A stretch of DNA of 33,932 bases from an uncultured Opitutaceae bacterium (GTDB lineage Bacteria > Verrucomicrobiota > Verrucomicrobiia > Opitutales > Opitutaceae), in NCBI GenBank assembly GCA_903919205.1, contig CAIXHE010000074.1, positions 1 through 33,932 on the forward strand. Reading direction: 5' to 3'. Under the pieces are notes generated by a model. It did no database searches and was not told where the DNA came from. It saw only the letters and a program-made list of their open reading frames with translations. The translations under genes were made by a program, and so were the position numbers. How positions within the stretch are numbered: the first letter of the stretch is position 1; every line of letters begins with the position of its first letter. This document shows, piece after piece, positions 25,007 to 33,271 of this stretch.

Positions 25007-25639
25007 CAGTGGATGGCTGCCGGCGGGATTCCCGCGCTGCTCGGAGGGGTAAAGGGTGGTTTTAACTTCCCTCCGGGCCCTTCTGGCACTCCCTCCCCTC
25101 CCACCCCCTATACCCCTCCTGCCCCTCCTCCTCCCTACCAGCCGACCCTCACGGAACAGCAAATGATCGCGGCGATGAAGCAGGAGGCCGCGGAGGCGCA
25201 GCAGGAGGCCGCGGAACAGACTGACGTCGTAGAAACCGCCGAACAGACTTCCGGAGGCCCCACCGCTGAGGAGGTCGCTGCCGCCGAGCAGGAGGCAGCT
25301 CAGGTCTCGCAGGCCGCCGAAACGACGACCTACAACAGCGCCGGAGGACAGACGAATGCCCTGCAGACCCTCGAGCAAAACGAGCAGACTTTGGGCCAGA
25401 TCGCCGAATCCGCCGAGGCAAGCGGCCAGGGTTTGACGCCCGCCGAGAGCGCCCAGGTTCAGGCGATCTCCTCCGAGGATGCCCAGGCAGGCGGCGACGT
25501 CGCCCAGAGCGTCATGAACGCGGCGGGTGTGGAGACTCCGGTTCAGCCGCCCGTTCCCCCGGCGTCGGATGGCCCCGCCGCGCCGACCGGCGGTGATTCG
25601 CAGGGCGGCGGCGACACGCCGGACGGAGGCTCCGACTAG
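24989..25639 (+). CDS. Arginine-free, acidic, Gln/Ala/Glu-rich protein of unknown function
   Basis: I do not recognise this 216-residue protein. Three parts are visible. Residues 1-25 are hydrophobic and Gly-rich (MQWMAAGGIPALLGGVKGG) and could sit in or on a membrane. Residues 28-52 are a linker with 14 prolines. The remaining 160 residues are low in complexity, built of Ala, Gln, Glu, Gly and Thr with coiled-coil-like runs (QEAAEAQQEAAEQ) and a Gly/Asp tail (GGDSQGGGDTPDGGSD). It has only two lysines (22 and 64), no arginine and no cysteine, against about 27 acidic residues. Proline codons are often CCT, unlike neighbouring genes. Its TAG overlaps the stop of the opposing gene by three bases. 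It is probably disordered and extracytoplasmic or a scaffold; this is inference. Confidence 0.65.
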   Translation: MIPHIMQWMAAGGIPALLGGVKGGFNFPPGPSGTPSPPTPYTPPAPPPPYQPTLTEQQMIAAMKQEAAEAQQEAAEQTDVVETAEQTSGGPTAEEVAAAEQEAAQVSQAAETTTYNSAGGQTNALQTLEQNEQTLGQIAESAEASGQGLTPAESAQVQAISSEDAQAGGDVAQSVMNAAGVETPVQPPVPPASDGPAAPTGGDSQGGGDTPDGGSD

Positions 25640-27255
25640 GGTCCGCTCTTCGCGAGCTTCTCGGCCCGACGGTAGTTCGCCCGGAAGGTCTCGCCCAGGT
25701 CCCTTGCAAGTACGACGGCGTCCACTTGGTTCTTGGAGCCGAGCCCCTTCTTGATGCGGCCGAGGGCCTGGTCGTAATCGACCGCCGAGAGGTCCTGGAG
25801 GACGGCCAGCGCGCGACCCCGGGCGGGCTCGGGCGCCGCGATCACGGCCTTCCACGCCGAAGCCAGGTCGGCGTGAGTGTCCTCGGTCATGACCCGGATG
25901 ATGAAGGAGAGCTCCGAGAAGAGCATACTCGTCCACTCGTCATGGTGGACGAGCATGGCCTTTTGGGAATAGGGGTCGACCTCGGGGTCGCTCCGGTAGG
26001 CCCGCCACGCCTTCTCGTCGTAGAAGTCCCGGCGCACGGGCAGCCGCCGCAGCGCGAACTCCGAGGGCCCTCCCGGGGTTCCCGTGCGGAAGTCCCAGAG
26101 CTTCTGGCCGTCGAGCGAGAGCACGTACTCCATGAAGGCGAGCGCCACCTTCGGGTGGGGTGCCCCTCGCAGGAGCGCGATCGGATCGACCGAGTATGCC
26201 GAGCCCCCCTCGGGCGACACGTAGCCCAGGCGCTCGCTGCCGCGCCTGCGCACCGCCTCCTGCTGCTCCCTCCCGTAGAAGTCGATGCACATGCCCGCGG
26301 CGCAGTCGCCCGCGGCCACGTCGATCGGCGGCTTCTGCGAGGTGTCGGTAAAGTACCGGGCGTTGGCGCCCACGAGCTGGAGCAGGCGGAGGCCAGCGAT
26401 CCAGCCCTCCCGCACGGCCCGCGGCGTGAGCGCCGCGTCGCCGGATCCCGGGTTCGCAATCCGAAGCGCCTCCAGCCGCAGCTCGATCTGCTGCTGGATC
26501 ACGTTCTCGAAGGCGGCTGCAATCGACCCGCTCTTGGTCGGGTCGCACATGCCGATCTGCCCGAGGTAGCGGGGATCCGTGAGGTCGGACCACTGGGAGG
26601 GCCCGTGCGCGAAGCCGAGGCGGGCCAGGGCGTCGCGGTTGTAGAGGATGCCGTAGCAGCTGAGCACCGAGCCGTACCAGAGGCCGTTCCGGTCAAAGTA
26701 CTCCTCGCCACCGAAGTCCCGCGGGAACGCGGCCGGCGCGAACCAGTCGGGATGGAGGGCGCGGATGCCCGAGTCGACGAGGCGCCCGGCGCGCGCCTGC
26801 TTCACGAAGTCGTAGGGGCCGCCCCCGAAAAAGAGGTCGATCCCGCAGCCCGCCCGGGAGGCAAGGAACGCGGCACGGGCCTCCTTGGCCTGGGCCGAGG
26901 CGTCGGCCGGCAATCGGCCGTTCTGGAAGCCCGCCTGCACGTCGCTGCTCCACGCCCGCCCCGGCTGGGACGTCCATAGGTTGCGGAACGACGCCACGTA
27001 CTCGCCCTCGAGGTAGCGGGCGATCTCGCTCGTGCCACCGATCATGCGCCAGTCGAGGAACACCGTGCGGCCGGTCCGGGCATGGTACCACTCGCGGAAG
27101 CCCAGGGAGAACTCGTGCCGGATCGCCTCGTTGTGCGGCGTGATGATGACGAGCGTGTCGTCGGCCTGGGTGGCGCCCGACTGCCGGGGGCGAAGGGCGA
27201 ACGGTACGGCCAGCGTGATCGCCAGGCCGAGGACGATGACGACCCTTTTGAGCAC
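25636..27255 (-). CDS. ABC transporter substrate-binding protein (iron/2-AEP/spermidine class) with C-terminal extension
   Basis: A 539-residue exported binding protein. The N-terminal hydrophobic segment (about 1-21, VVIVLGLAITLAVPFALRP) is a signal peptide or membrane anchor. The mature part begins LVIITPHNEAIRHEF, the block common to FbpA/AfuA-type and 2-aminoethylphosphonate-binding proteins, followed by DLFFGGGPYDFVKQARAG and a YGILYNRDAL segment. The family normally ends near residue 400, after the LSLDGQKLWDF block (about 386), but here about 135 further residues follow, mainly helical and without a recognised domain. It starts with GTG 13 bases after the ATPase gene. No permease adjoins it; the fused permease at 8.5 kb is the candidate partner. 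Confidence 0.85.
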   Translation of the reverse strand: MLKRVVIVLGLAITLAVPFALRPRQSGATQADDTLVIITPHNEAIRHEFSLGFREWYHARTGRTVFLDWRMIGGTSEIARYLEGEYVASFRNLWTSQPGRAWSSDVQAGFQNGRLPADASAQAKEARAAFLASRAGCGIDLFFGGGPYDFVKQARAGRLVDSGIRALHPDWFAPAAFPRDFGGEEYFDRNGLWYGSVLSCYGILYNRDALARLGFAHGPSQWSDLTDPRYLGQIGMCDPTKSGSIAAAFENVIQQQIELRLEALRIANPGSGDAALTPRAVREGWIAGLRLLQLVGANARYFTDTSQKPPIDVAAGDCAAGMCIDFYGREQQEAVRRRGSERLGYVSPEGGSAYSVDPIALLRGAPHPKVALAFMEYVLSLDGQKLWDFRTGTPGGPSEFALRRLPVRRDFYDEKAWRAYRSDPEVDPYSQKAMLVHHDEWTSMLFSELSFIIRVMTEDTHADLASAWKAVIAAPEPARGRALAVLQDLSAVDYDQALGRIKKGLGSKNQVDAVVLARDLGETFRANYRRAEKLAKSGP

Positions 27256-27268
27256 GGCTCCCGGGGGC

Positions 27269-28339
27269 CTAGGCCTGGAGGACCACCACGTCGTCGGGGG
27301 CGATCCCGGCGAAGAGCTCGGCGGGGCCGGAGCGGTCGGCCAGGCGCGGGTTGAGCTCGAGCACCTTGAGCGTCGCGCCCCCCGTGACGAAGTCGTACTG
27401 GGCGTTCTCGCCCAGGTAGACCGAGCTGCCGATGCGGCCGGCGACCGCGTTCACGGCGGCCCGCGTGGACGAGAGGCTCCAGCACTCAGGCCGGGTGGAC
27501 AGGGTCACGGCCGAGCCGGGCACGAGCGTGGCCGAGGGGTCGCCCTGGACGCCCCGGAACTCCCCGATCGCGGTGGACACGGTCAATTGCCCGGCGTACG
27601 ACGAGACGAGCGTGCCCGGGATGAAGTTCGTCTCGCCGATGAAGTCGGCCACGGTCTTGCGGGCCGGCCTGCGGTAGATTTCCTGGGGGGTGCCCACCTG
27701 CAGGATATGGCCACTGTCGAGGATCGCCATGCGGTCGGACACCGAGAGCGCCTCCTTCTGGTCGTGGGTCACGTACACCGTCGTCAGCTTGAACTCCTTG
27801 CAGACCCGGCGGATCTCGGTGCGCATCTCCAGGCGCAGCTTGGCATCCAGGTTGGAGAGCGGCTCATCGAGGAGGAGGCACCTCGGCCGGATGACGAGGG
27901 CGCGGGCCAGGGCGACCCGCTGCTGCTGGCCTCCGGAGAGCTGGTTCGGGCGCCGCGAGGCGTAGGCCTGCATGCGCACCGACTCGAGGGCCTCCCCCAC
28001 CTGGGTCGTGATTTCGGCGCGGGGCAGACGCCGCTCCTCGAGGCCGAAGGCCACGTTCTCGGCGACCGTCATGTGCGGCCAGAGGGCGTAGCTCTGGAAC
28101 ATCATGCCCGTGTTGCGCTTATGCGGGGCGAGGCGCGTCACGTCCTCGTCCCCGAAGAGGATCCGGCCCGAATCGGGGATATAGAAGCCCGCCAGGCAGC
28201 GCAGGAGGGTCGTCTTGCCGCAGCCGCTCGGCCCCAGGAGGAAGAAGAGCTCGCCGGCCTGGATCGTAAGGTCGAGGTCCGCCAGGGCCGTCACTGGCCC
28301 GAAGCGCTTGGTCAGCTTCTGGATGCCAATGGAGATCAT
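27269..28339 (-). CDS. ABC transporter ATP-binding protein (FbpC/PotA type)
   Basis: The 356-residue ATPase has Walker A GPSGCGKT (36-43), the Q-loop MMFQSYALWP, the ABC signature LSGGQQQR near 132-139, Walker B with CLLLDEPLSNLD, and the H-loop VTHDQ. The C-terminal third is a TOBE-type beta domain, which belongs to ATPases of the iron, thiamine, phosphonate and polyamine importers. It powers uptake through a partner permease. The ATG at 28339 gives a normal N-terminus. It is immediately followed by the binding-protein gene and is divergent from hpt. Confidence 0.94.
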   Translation of the reverse strand: MISIGIQKLTKRFGPVTALADLDLTIQAGELFFLLGPSGCGKTTLLRCLAGFYIPDSGRILFGDEDVTRLAPHKRNTGMMFQSYALWPHMTVAENVAFGLEERRLPRAEITTQVGEALESVRMQAYASRRPNQLSGGQQQRVALARALVIRPRCLLLDEPLSNLDAKLRLEMRTEIRRVCKEFKLTTVYVTHDQKEALSVSDRMAILDSGHILQVGTPQEIYRRPARKTVADFIGETNFIPGTLVSSYAGQLTVSTAIGEFRGVQGDPSATLVPGSAVTLSTRPECWSLSSTRAAVNAVAGRIGSSVYLGENAQYDFVTGGATLKVLELNPRLADRSGPAELFAGIAPDDVVVLQA

Positions 28340-28478
28340 GGGCTAGGGGCGCTCACGGTCCTCGACGCAAGGAGGGCGGGCGCCGATGTCAAAAGAAATG
28401 CGGGGTGCAGATTCCGGGGCCCGCGTGCGTAACGGTTTGCGTCCCCAGCAGCGCTTTGCCTGTCTGGACGTCCCGACC

Positions 28479-29057
28479 ATGCCGACCCCCCGGAAGACCC
28501 CCGCCATCCACCCCGACCTCGAGAGCGTGATGTTCACGCAGGCACAGATCAAGAAGCGGGTCCGCGGGCTCGGGGCGGAGCTGAAGAAGACGTACGGCAA
28601 CGGCGAGTTCACCATCGTCTCGATCATCAACGGGGCGGTGATGTTCACGGCCGACCTGATGCGCGAGATCGACAACCCGGTGCGCCTGGACTGCATCCGG
28701 ATCGCGAGTTACGGCAGCCGCACGAAGTCGGTCGGCACCCCGGAGATCGTCCACAGCCTGAACATCGACGTGGCCAAGCGCCACGTGCTCCTGATCGACG
28801 ACATCCTGGACACGGGCAAGACGATCACGCTCGTCTCCGGCCTCATCCGCAAGCTGAACCCCGCGAGCCTCCACACCTGCGTCCTCCTGGACAAGCAGGG
28901 ACGCCGGGAGGTCCCCTTCGAGGCCGACTTCGTCGGGTTCAAGATCCCGGACAAGTTCGTCGTCGGCTACGGCCTCGACTTCGCCGAGCGCTACCGGAAC
29001 CTGCCCTGCATCGGGGTCCTCAGCGCGCGCCTGCAGAACTCCCACGAGTGGTCCTAG
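28479..29057 (+). CDS. hpt: Hypoxanthine phosphoribosyltransferase
   Basis: Hpt salvages hypoxanthine (and often guanine) with PRPP to give IMP or GMP. From the ATG at 28479 it has 192 residues. The pyrophosphate loop is IINGAVMF, the PRPP motif [13 protein letters not shown] lies at 102-114, and the C-terminal [18 protein letters not shown] with the [13 protein letters not shown] tail is typical of bacterial HPRT. A longer form from the ATG at 28386 would add 31 residues; that ATG has a fair ribosome-binding site (AAGGAGG, GGAGG at 28371-28375, ten bases upstream), but the added part has poorer GC at third positions and no family counterpart. Its last 38 bases overlap the opposing uvrB gene. 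It could work with the purine permease and exported adenosine deaminase. Confidence 0.93.
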   Translation: MPTPRKTPAIHPDLESVMFTQAQIKKRVRGLGAELKKTYGNGEFTIVSIINGAVMFTADLMREIDNPVRLDCIRIASYGSRTKSVGTPEIVHSLNIDVAKRHVLLIDDILDTGKTITLVSGLIRKLNPASLHTCVLLDKQGRREVPFEADFVGFKIPDKFVVGYGLDFAERYRNLPCIGVLSARLQNSHEWS

Positions 29058-31044
29058 GGCGGCGCCCCGCCACCTTGGCCATGCGGCGCACGCCGCCGCT
29101 TCGAAGCGCGTCGATCTGGTCGCGGATCACCGCGGCCTTCTCGAACTCGAGCCGCCCGGAGGCCTCCCGCATCTCCTCCTCGAGCTCAGCGATCACGGCC
29201 TCGACGTCCTCCGGGCTGTCCGAGACCGCCGCCTCCGGCTTCTCGCCCGAGCCGTCGTAGGTGTGCAGGCTCGCCTGCGCGCCGCGCTTCACGCTGCGGG
29301 GCACGATGCCGTGCGCGGTGTTGTAGGCGATCTGCTTCTCGCGGCGCGCCCGCGTCACCTCGAGCGTGCGCGCGATGGACGCGGTGATGGTGTCGGCGTA
29401 GAAGATCACGCGGCCCTTCTCGTGGCGCGCCGCGCGGCCGGCCGTCTGGATCAGGCTCGTCTCGCTCCGAAGAAAGCCCTCCTTGTCCGCGTCCAGGATC
29501 GCGACCAGCGCCACCTCGGGCAGGTCGAGGCCCTCCCGCAGCAGGTTGATGCCCACCAGTACGTCGAAGTTGCCGAGGCGCAGGTTGCGCAGGATCTCGA
29601 TGCGCTCGATCGTGTCGATGTCCGAGTGCAGGTACTCGACGCGCACCTTGGCCTCGCGCAGGAACGCCGTCAGGTCCTCGGAGAGGCGCTTGGTGAGCGT
29701 CGTGACGAGCACGCGCTCGCCCGCGGCCGCGGCGGCCTTGATCTCGCCGATCAGGTCCTCGACCTGGCCCTTGATGGGCCGGATCGTGATCTCGGGGTCC
29801 AGGAGGCCGGTCGGGCGGATCACCTGCTCGGCGACGACAGCCGAGCGCTGGACCTCGTAGGCGGCGGGGGTCGCCGACACGTAGAGCGTCTGGCCCGACT
29901 CCTGGTCGAACTCGGCCATGCTCTGGGGCCGGTTGTCGAGGGCCGACGGCAGCCGGAAGCCGAAGTTGACGAGCGTCTGCTTGCGCGCCCGGTCGCCGTT
30001 GTACATGCCCCCGATCTGCGGCACCGTGGCGTGGCTCTCGTCGATCATCAGGAGGTAGTCCTCGGGGAAGAAGTCGAGGAGGCAGTACGGGCGCTCGCCG
30101 GGCTTTCGGCTGCCGAAGTGCAGCGAGTAGTTCTCGATCCCGTTGCAGAAGCCCATCTCCTGGAGCATCTCGAGGTCGTAGTTGGTGCGCATCTGGATGC
30201 GCTGGGCCTCGAGGAGGCGCCCCTGCGACTCGAACCACGCCACGCGCTCCTTGAGCTCGGCCCGGATGGAGGCGATGGCGGGCGCCAGCGAGCCGCGCGT
30301 GCGCACGTACTGGTTGGCCGGGTAGAGGTCGAACTTGTCCAGGGTGCGCAGCACCTCGCCCGTCAGGGGGTCGAACTCGCTGATGTCCTCGACCGTGTCC
30401 CCGAAGAACTCGACCCGCAGCCCGTGCTCCAGGTAGGCCGGCATCACGTCCACCACGTCCCCCCTCACCCGGAAGCGCCCGGGCTTCAGCTCGTAGTCGT
30501 TGCGCGCGTAGATGTTGTCAACCAGGCGCTCGAGGAAGACGTTGCGGCCGAGCTCGGCGCCGCGCCGCAGCTCGATGCGAAGCTCCGTGAAGTCCGCGGG
30601 CGAGCCCAGGCCGTAGATGCAGGACACGCTCGCCACCACGATCACGTCGCGGCGGCTGACGAGCGAGCTTGTGGCCGAGATGCGCAGGCGCTCGATCTCC
30701 TCGTTGATCGAGGAGTCCTTCTCGATGAAGGTGTCGCTCGAGGGGATGTAGGCCTCGGGCTGGTAGTAGTCGTAGTAGCTCACGAAGTACTCGACGGCGT
30801 TCTCCGGGAAGAACGCCTTGAACTCTGAGAAGAGCTGCGCCGCCAGCGTCTTGTTGTGGCAGATGATCAGGACCGGCCGCTCGCAGCGGGCGATCACGTT
30901 CGCCATGGTGAACGTCTTGCCGGAGCCGGTCACCCCGAGGAGCGTCTGGAAGCGGTTGCCGGCGCCGATCGAGCGCACGAGGGTCTCGATCGCCTCGGGC
31001 TGGTCGCCGGTCGGCTGGTAGTCGGAGACGAGCTTGAAAAGCAT
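29020..31044 (-). CDS. uvrB: Excinuclease ABC subunit B
   Basis: UvrB is the damage-verifying helicase of nucleotide excision repair; it is loaded by UvrA and recruits UvrC. The 674-residue length fits. Walker A is GVTGSGKT (37-44). The beta-hairpin that inserts between DNA strands follows with [12 protein letters not shown] near 92-103. Helicase motifs include DESHATVPQ and QTAGRAARH. The C-terminal UVR domain, which binds UvrC, is seen in [19 protein letters not shown]. The ATG at 31044 is preferred over a TTG at 31050. The start is only 34 bases from the divergent dehydrogenase gene, and a TTGACA on the minus strand (31080-31085) lies inside that gene's start region. The 3' end overlaps hpt by 38 bases. 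Confidence 0.97.
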   Translation of the reverse strand: MLFKLVSDYQPTGDQPEAIETLVRSIGAGNRFQTLLGVTGSGKTFTMANVIARCERPVLIICHNKTLAAQLFSEFKAFFPENAVEYFVSYYDYYQPEAYIPSSDTFIEKDSSINEEIERLRISATSSLVSRRDVIVVASVSCIYGLGSPADFTELRIELRRGAELGRNVFLERLVDNIYARNDYELKPGRFRVRGDVVDVMPAYLEHGLRVEFFGDTVEDISEFDPLTGEVLRTLDKFDLYPANQYVRTRGSLAPAIASIRAELKERVAWFESQGRLLEAQRIQMRTNYDLEMLQEMGFCNGIENYSLHFGSRKPGERPYCLLDFFPEDYLLMIDESHATVPQIGGMYNGDRARKQTLVNFGFRLPSALDNRPQSMAEFDQESGQTLYVSATPAAYEVQRSAVVAEQVIRPTGLLDPEITIRPIKGQVEDLIGEIKAAAAAGERVLVTTLTKRLSEDLTAFLREAKVRVEYLHSDIDTIERIEILRNLRLGNFDVLVGINLLREGLDLPEVALVAILDADKEGFLRSETSLIQTAGRAARHEKGRVIFYADTITASIARTLEVTRARREKQIAYNTAHGIVPRSVKRGAQASLHTYDGSGEKPEAAVSDSPEDVEAVIAELEEEMREASGRLEFEKAAVIRDQIDALRSGGVRRMAKVAGRRPRTTRGSSAGAR

Positions 31045-31072
31045 GGTCAACCCCTACGCCATGGGGCATAAT
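31044..31072 (+). promoter_or_regulatory. Putative promoter of the glutamate dehydrogenase-type gene
   Basis: TGGTCA (31044-31049) and CATAAT (31067-31072) lie 17 bases apart; the -10 matches 5/6 and the -35 4/6. Only six bases (31073-31078) separate the -10 from the ATG at 31079, so transcription would start at or next to the start codon, a leaderless message. The -35 overlaps the uvrB start codon. Confidence 0.45.
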
Positions 31073-31078
31073 TTCGCC

Positions 31079-32353
31079 ATGTCAAAGGCCGTTGTTTCCT
31101 CCCTCTACGATTCGGAGGTCTTCAGGATGGCGTGCCGGCAGTTCGACCAAGCTGCCGACGCGATCAACCTGCCGGACACCCTTCGGGATCGCACCAAATA
31201 CCCCCGCCGCTGCCTGGCGGTCTCGCTGCCCATCCGACGGGATGACGGGAGCGTGACCGTGTTCGAGGGCTACCGCGTCCAGCACAACCTCTCGACCGGC
31301 CCGTCCAAGGGCGGCGTGCGCTTTCACGAGAAGGTGACGCTCGGCGAGGTGGCCGCCCTCTCCATGTGGATGAGCTGGAAGTGCTCGCTCGTGGGGCTTC
31401 CCTACGGCGGAGCCAAGGGCGGCGTGATCGTGAACCCCCGCGAGCTCTCGCCCACGGAGCTCGAGCACCTCGCGCGCCGCTACATGCAGGAGCTGGTGGG
31501 CTTCGTCGGGCCGCAGCTCGACATCCCCGCGCCCGACCTCGGCACGAACGAGCAGATCATGGCGTGGATGATGGACACCTACTCGAGCCACGTCGGCCAC
31601 ATCACGCCCGCCGTCGTGACCGGCAAGCCGATCGCGCTCGGCGGCTCGCAGGGGCGTCGCGAGGCCACCGGGGTCGGTGTCGCCTACCTCGTCCGCAAGT
31701 ACCTGGAGGACCTGAGCCTGCCGATCGAGAAGGCCACGGTCGCCATCCAGGGCTTCGGCAACGTCGGGGGCGAGGCGGCCCTCGCGCTCACCTCGATGGG
31801 CGCCCGCGTCGTCGCGATCTCCGACTACACGGGGGCCCTCTACAACGCGGCCGGCATCGACGTGAAGAAGGCGCTCGCCTACGTGCAGTACGCCGGCGTG
31901 CTGAAGGACTTCGACGGGGCCGATCCGATCACGAACGAGGAGCTGCTCGAGCTCGAGTGCACCGTGCTCGTGCCCGCCGCCCTGGAGCGCGTGATCCACC
32001 AGGACAACGCCGCGCGCCTGAAGTGCCGCGTGCTGGCCGAGGCCGCGAACGGTCCCACCACCAACGAGGCCGACCGCATACTCGAGGCGCGCGGCGACAT
32101 CGAGGTGATCCCGGACGTGCTCTGCAACTCGGGCGGCGTCATCGTCTCCTACTTCGAGTGGCTGCAGAACCTGCAGAGCTACTACTGGGACAAGGGCGAG
32201 GTGCTCGCGAAGCTGACGGTGATGCTCGACCGCGCAAAGGACGCGGTCGAGTACCAGAAGCGCAAGTTCAAGTTCAGCCGCAGGCTGGCGGCGCTGACGC
32301 TCGGCATCGAGCGGGTCGCCGAGGCGAAGCAGAAGCGCGGACTGTTCCCGTAG
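31079..32353 (+). CDS. Glu/Leu/Phe/Val dehydrogenase (glutamate dehydrogenase type)
   Basis: This 424-residue enzyme belongs to the glutamate dehydrogenase superfamily, interconverting an amino acid and its 2-oxo acid plus ammonia. The substrate-binding GPSKGGVRFH is near residue 72, PYGGAKGGV with the catalytic lysine near 106, and PAPDLGTNEQIMAWMMD near 153. The Rossmann NAD(P) loop GFGNVGGE is near 226. The length and the 'SKGGVRFH' form match hexameric glutamate dehydrogenases of the GdhA/RocG group, so glutamate is the most likely substrate, but leucine or phenylalanine cannot be excluded. The ATG at 31079 is preferred over in-frame codons from 31034. It ends three bases before the convergent serB. 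Confidence 0.93.
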   Translation: MSKAVVSSLYDSEVFRMACRQFDQAADAINLPDTLRDRTKYPRRCLAVSLPIRRDDGSVTVFEGYRVQHNLSTGPSKGGVRFHEKVTLGEVAALSMWMSWKCSLVGLPYGGAKGGVIVNPRELSPTELEHLARRYMQELVGFVGPQLDIPAPDLGTNEQIMAWMMDTYSSHVGHITPAVVTGKPIALGGSQGRREATGVGVAYLVRKYLEDLSLPIEKATVAIQGFGNVGGEAALALTSMGARVVAISDYTGALYNAAGIDVKKALAYVQYAGVLKDFDGADPITNEELLELECTVLVPAALERVIHQDNAARLKCRVLAEAANGPTTNEADRILEARGDIEVIPDVLCNSGGVIVSYFEWLQNLQSYYWDKGEVLAKLTVMLDRAKDAVEYQKRKFKFSRRLAALTLGIERVAEAKQKRGLFP

Positions 32354-32356
32354 GCG

Positions 32357-32989
32357 CTAGAGGAGTCCGGGCACCGCGGAGAGCGACGTGACGAAGGCCC
32401 GGGCCGAGCGGCGGACCCGCTCGCGGGCGACGAAGCCGCCGTAGCCGATGAAGTCGTCGGCCGCCGGCAGCGACTCCAGGTCGCTCACGCCGTCGCCCAC
32501 CATCACCACCCGCTCGGGCCCGAGCTCGGCCCTCAGGCGCGCGATCACCTCGGCCTTGCCGCCTGTGCGCGTCGCCGGATAGGCCGTGTCGTAACCTGCG
32601 TAGGAGCCGTCGTCCTTGAAATAGAGGTCCACGGCCTCGACGCGCGCGATCCCGAGCGAGGCGGCCAGAGGGAGGATGGCCTGCCGGAATCCCCCGCTCA
32701 GGATGATCGGAGTCCAGCCGAGCGCCTTCAGGCGCAGGACGGTCGCGGCAGCGGTGGGCTCGACCGTTTCCAGGTACCGGCGCGACACCGCCTCGACGTC
32801 GGCTCGGGTGGGTCCGATGGCCGCCAGCCTCAGGCCGAAGACGGCCTCGACCGGGATCACCCCGTCCATGGCGTCGCGGGTCATCGCCTCGACGCGGGAG
32901 AGCACCGCCGGCCCGCGGAGCCTCGCCAGCTCGTCGATCCCCTCGATCGAGCTCAGCGTGCTGTCGCAGTCAAAACAGAGCAGCTTCAA
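32357..32989 (-). CDS. serB: Phosphoserine phosphatase-like HAD hydrolase
   Basis: SerB removes the phosphate from phosphoserine in the last step of serine synthesis. The 210-residue protein is a HAD hydrolase of subclass IB. The nucleophile and acid are Asp7 and Asp9 in FDCDSTLSSIEG, motif II is ILSGGF with its serine, motif III is the GGKAEVI lysine, and the Mg-binding motif IV is GDGVSDLE. The cap between motifs I and II holds the EAMTRDAMDG stretch that recognises serine. It apparently starts with TTG at 32989, since motif I begins six residues later and no other start fits. It lies ten bases after the L31 gene and three bases before the end of the convergent dehydrogenase gene. Confidence 0.9.
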   Translation of the reverse strand: MKLLCFDCDSTLSSIEGIDELARLRGPAVLSRVEAMTRDAMDGVIPVEAVFGLRLAAIGPTRADVEAVSRRYLETVEPTAAATVLRLKALGWTPIILSGGFRQAILPLAASLGIARVEAVDLYFKDDGSYAGYDTAYPATRTGGKAEVIARLRAELGPERVVMVGDGVSDLESLPAADDFIGYGGFVARERVRRSARAFVTSLSAVPGLL

Positions 32990-32999
32990 CTGCCGGGGA

Positions 33000-33251
33000 C
33001 TACTTCTTCGTGCTGCGCTTGAACTTCGACGTGAACTTCTCGACGCGGCCGGCCGTGTCGACCAGGCGCTTCTCGCCGGTGTAGGCGGGGTGCGAGTCCA
33101 TGGTCACGTCGCGCAGGACGATGAAATAGTCCTTGCCGTCGATCTGTTCCTTGCGGGCCGACTTCATGGTCGAGACCGTCAGGAAGCGTTTGCCGGTGGC
33201 GACGTCGAGGAAGCAGACCGGGTTGAGTGTCGGATGGCCTTCAGGTTTCAC
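33000..33251 (-). CDS. rpmE2: 50S ribosomal protein L31, type B (zinc-independent form)
   Basis: An 83-residue L31 of type B. It has GHPTLNPVCFLDVATGKRFLT near the N-terminus and the type B insertion DVTMDSHPAYTGEKRL before a basic tail, KFTSKFKRSTKK. It lacks the zinc-binding CXXC of classical L31; the only cysteine is at 13. In E. coli such a form (ykgM) is paired with a Cys-poor L36 and is controlled by Zur. Here it is also next to L36, 20 bases away. It starts with GTG. Confidence 0.93.
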   Translation of the reverse strand: MKPEGHPTLNPVCFLDVATGKRFLTVSTMKSARKEQIDGKDYFIVLRDVTMDSHPAYTGEKRLVDTAGRVEKFTSKFKRSTKK

Positions 33252-33271
33252 GGGGAAAAGGTGTTTAAGGC

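Noticed and set aside
25179-25215. Direct repeat of about 14 bases, 21 apart, in the acidic-protein gene
   Set aside because: It follows from the repeated residues EAAEAQQ in a low-complexity protein; there is no further unit, so it is not a tandem or CRISPR array.
26440-26470. GGTTCG-AATCC-like stretch resembling a tRNA T-arm
   Set aside because: It lies inside the binding-protein coding frame and no acceptor, D or anticodon arms can be built around it.
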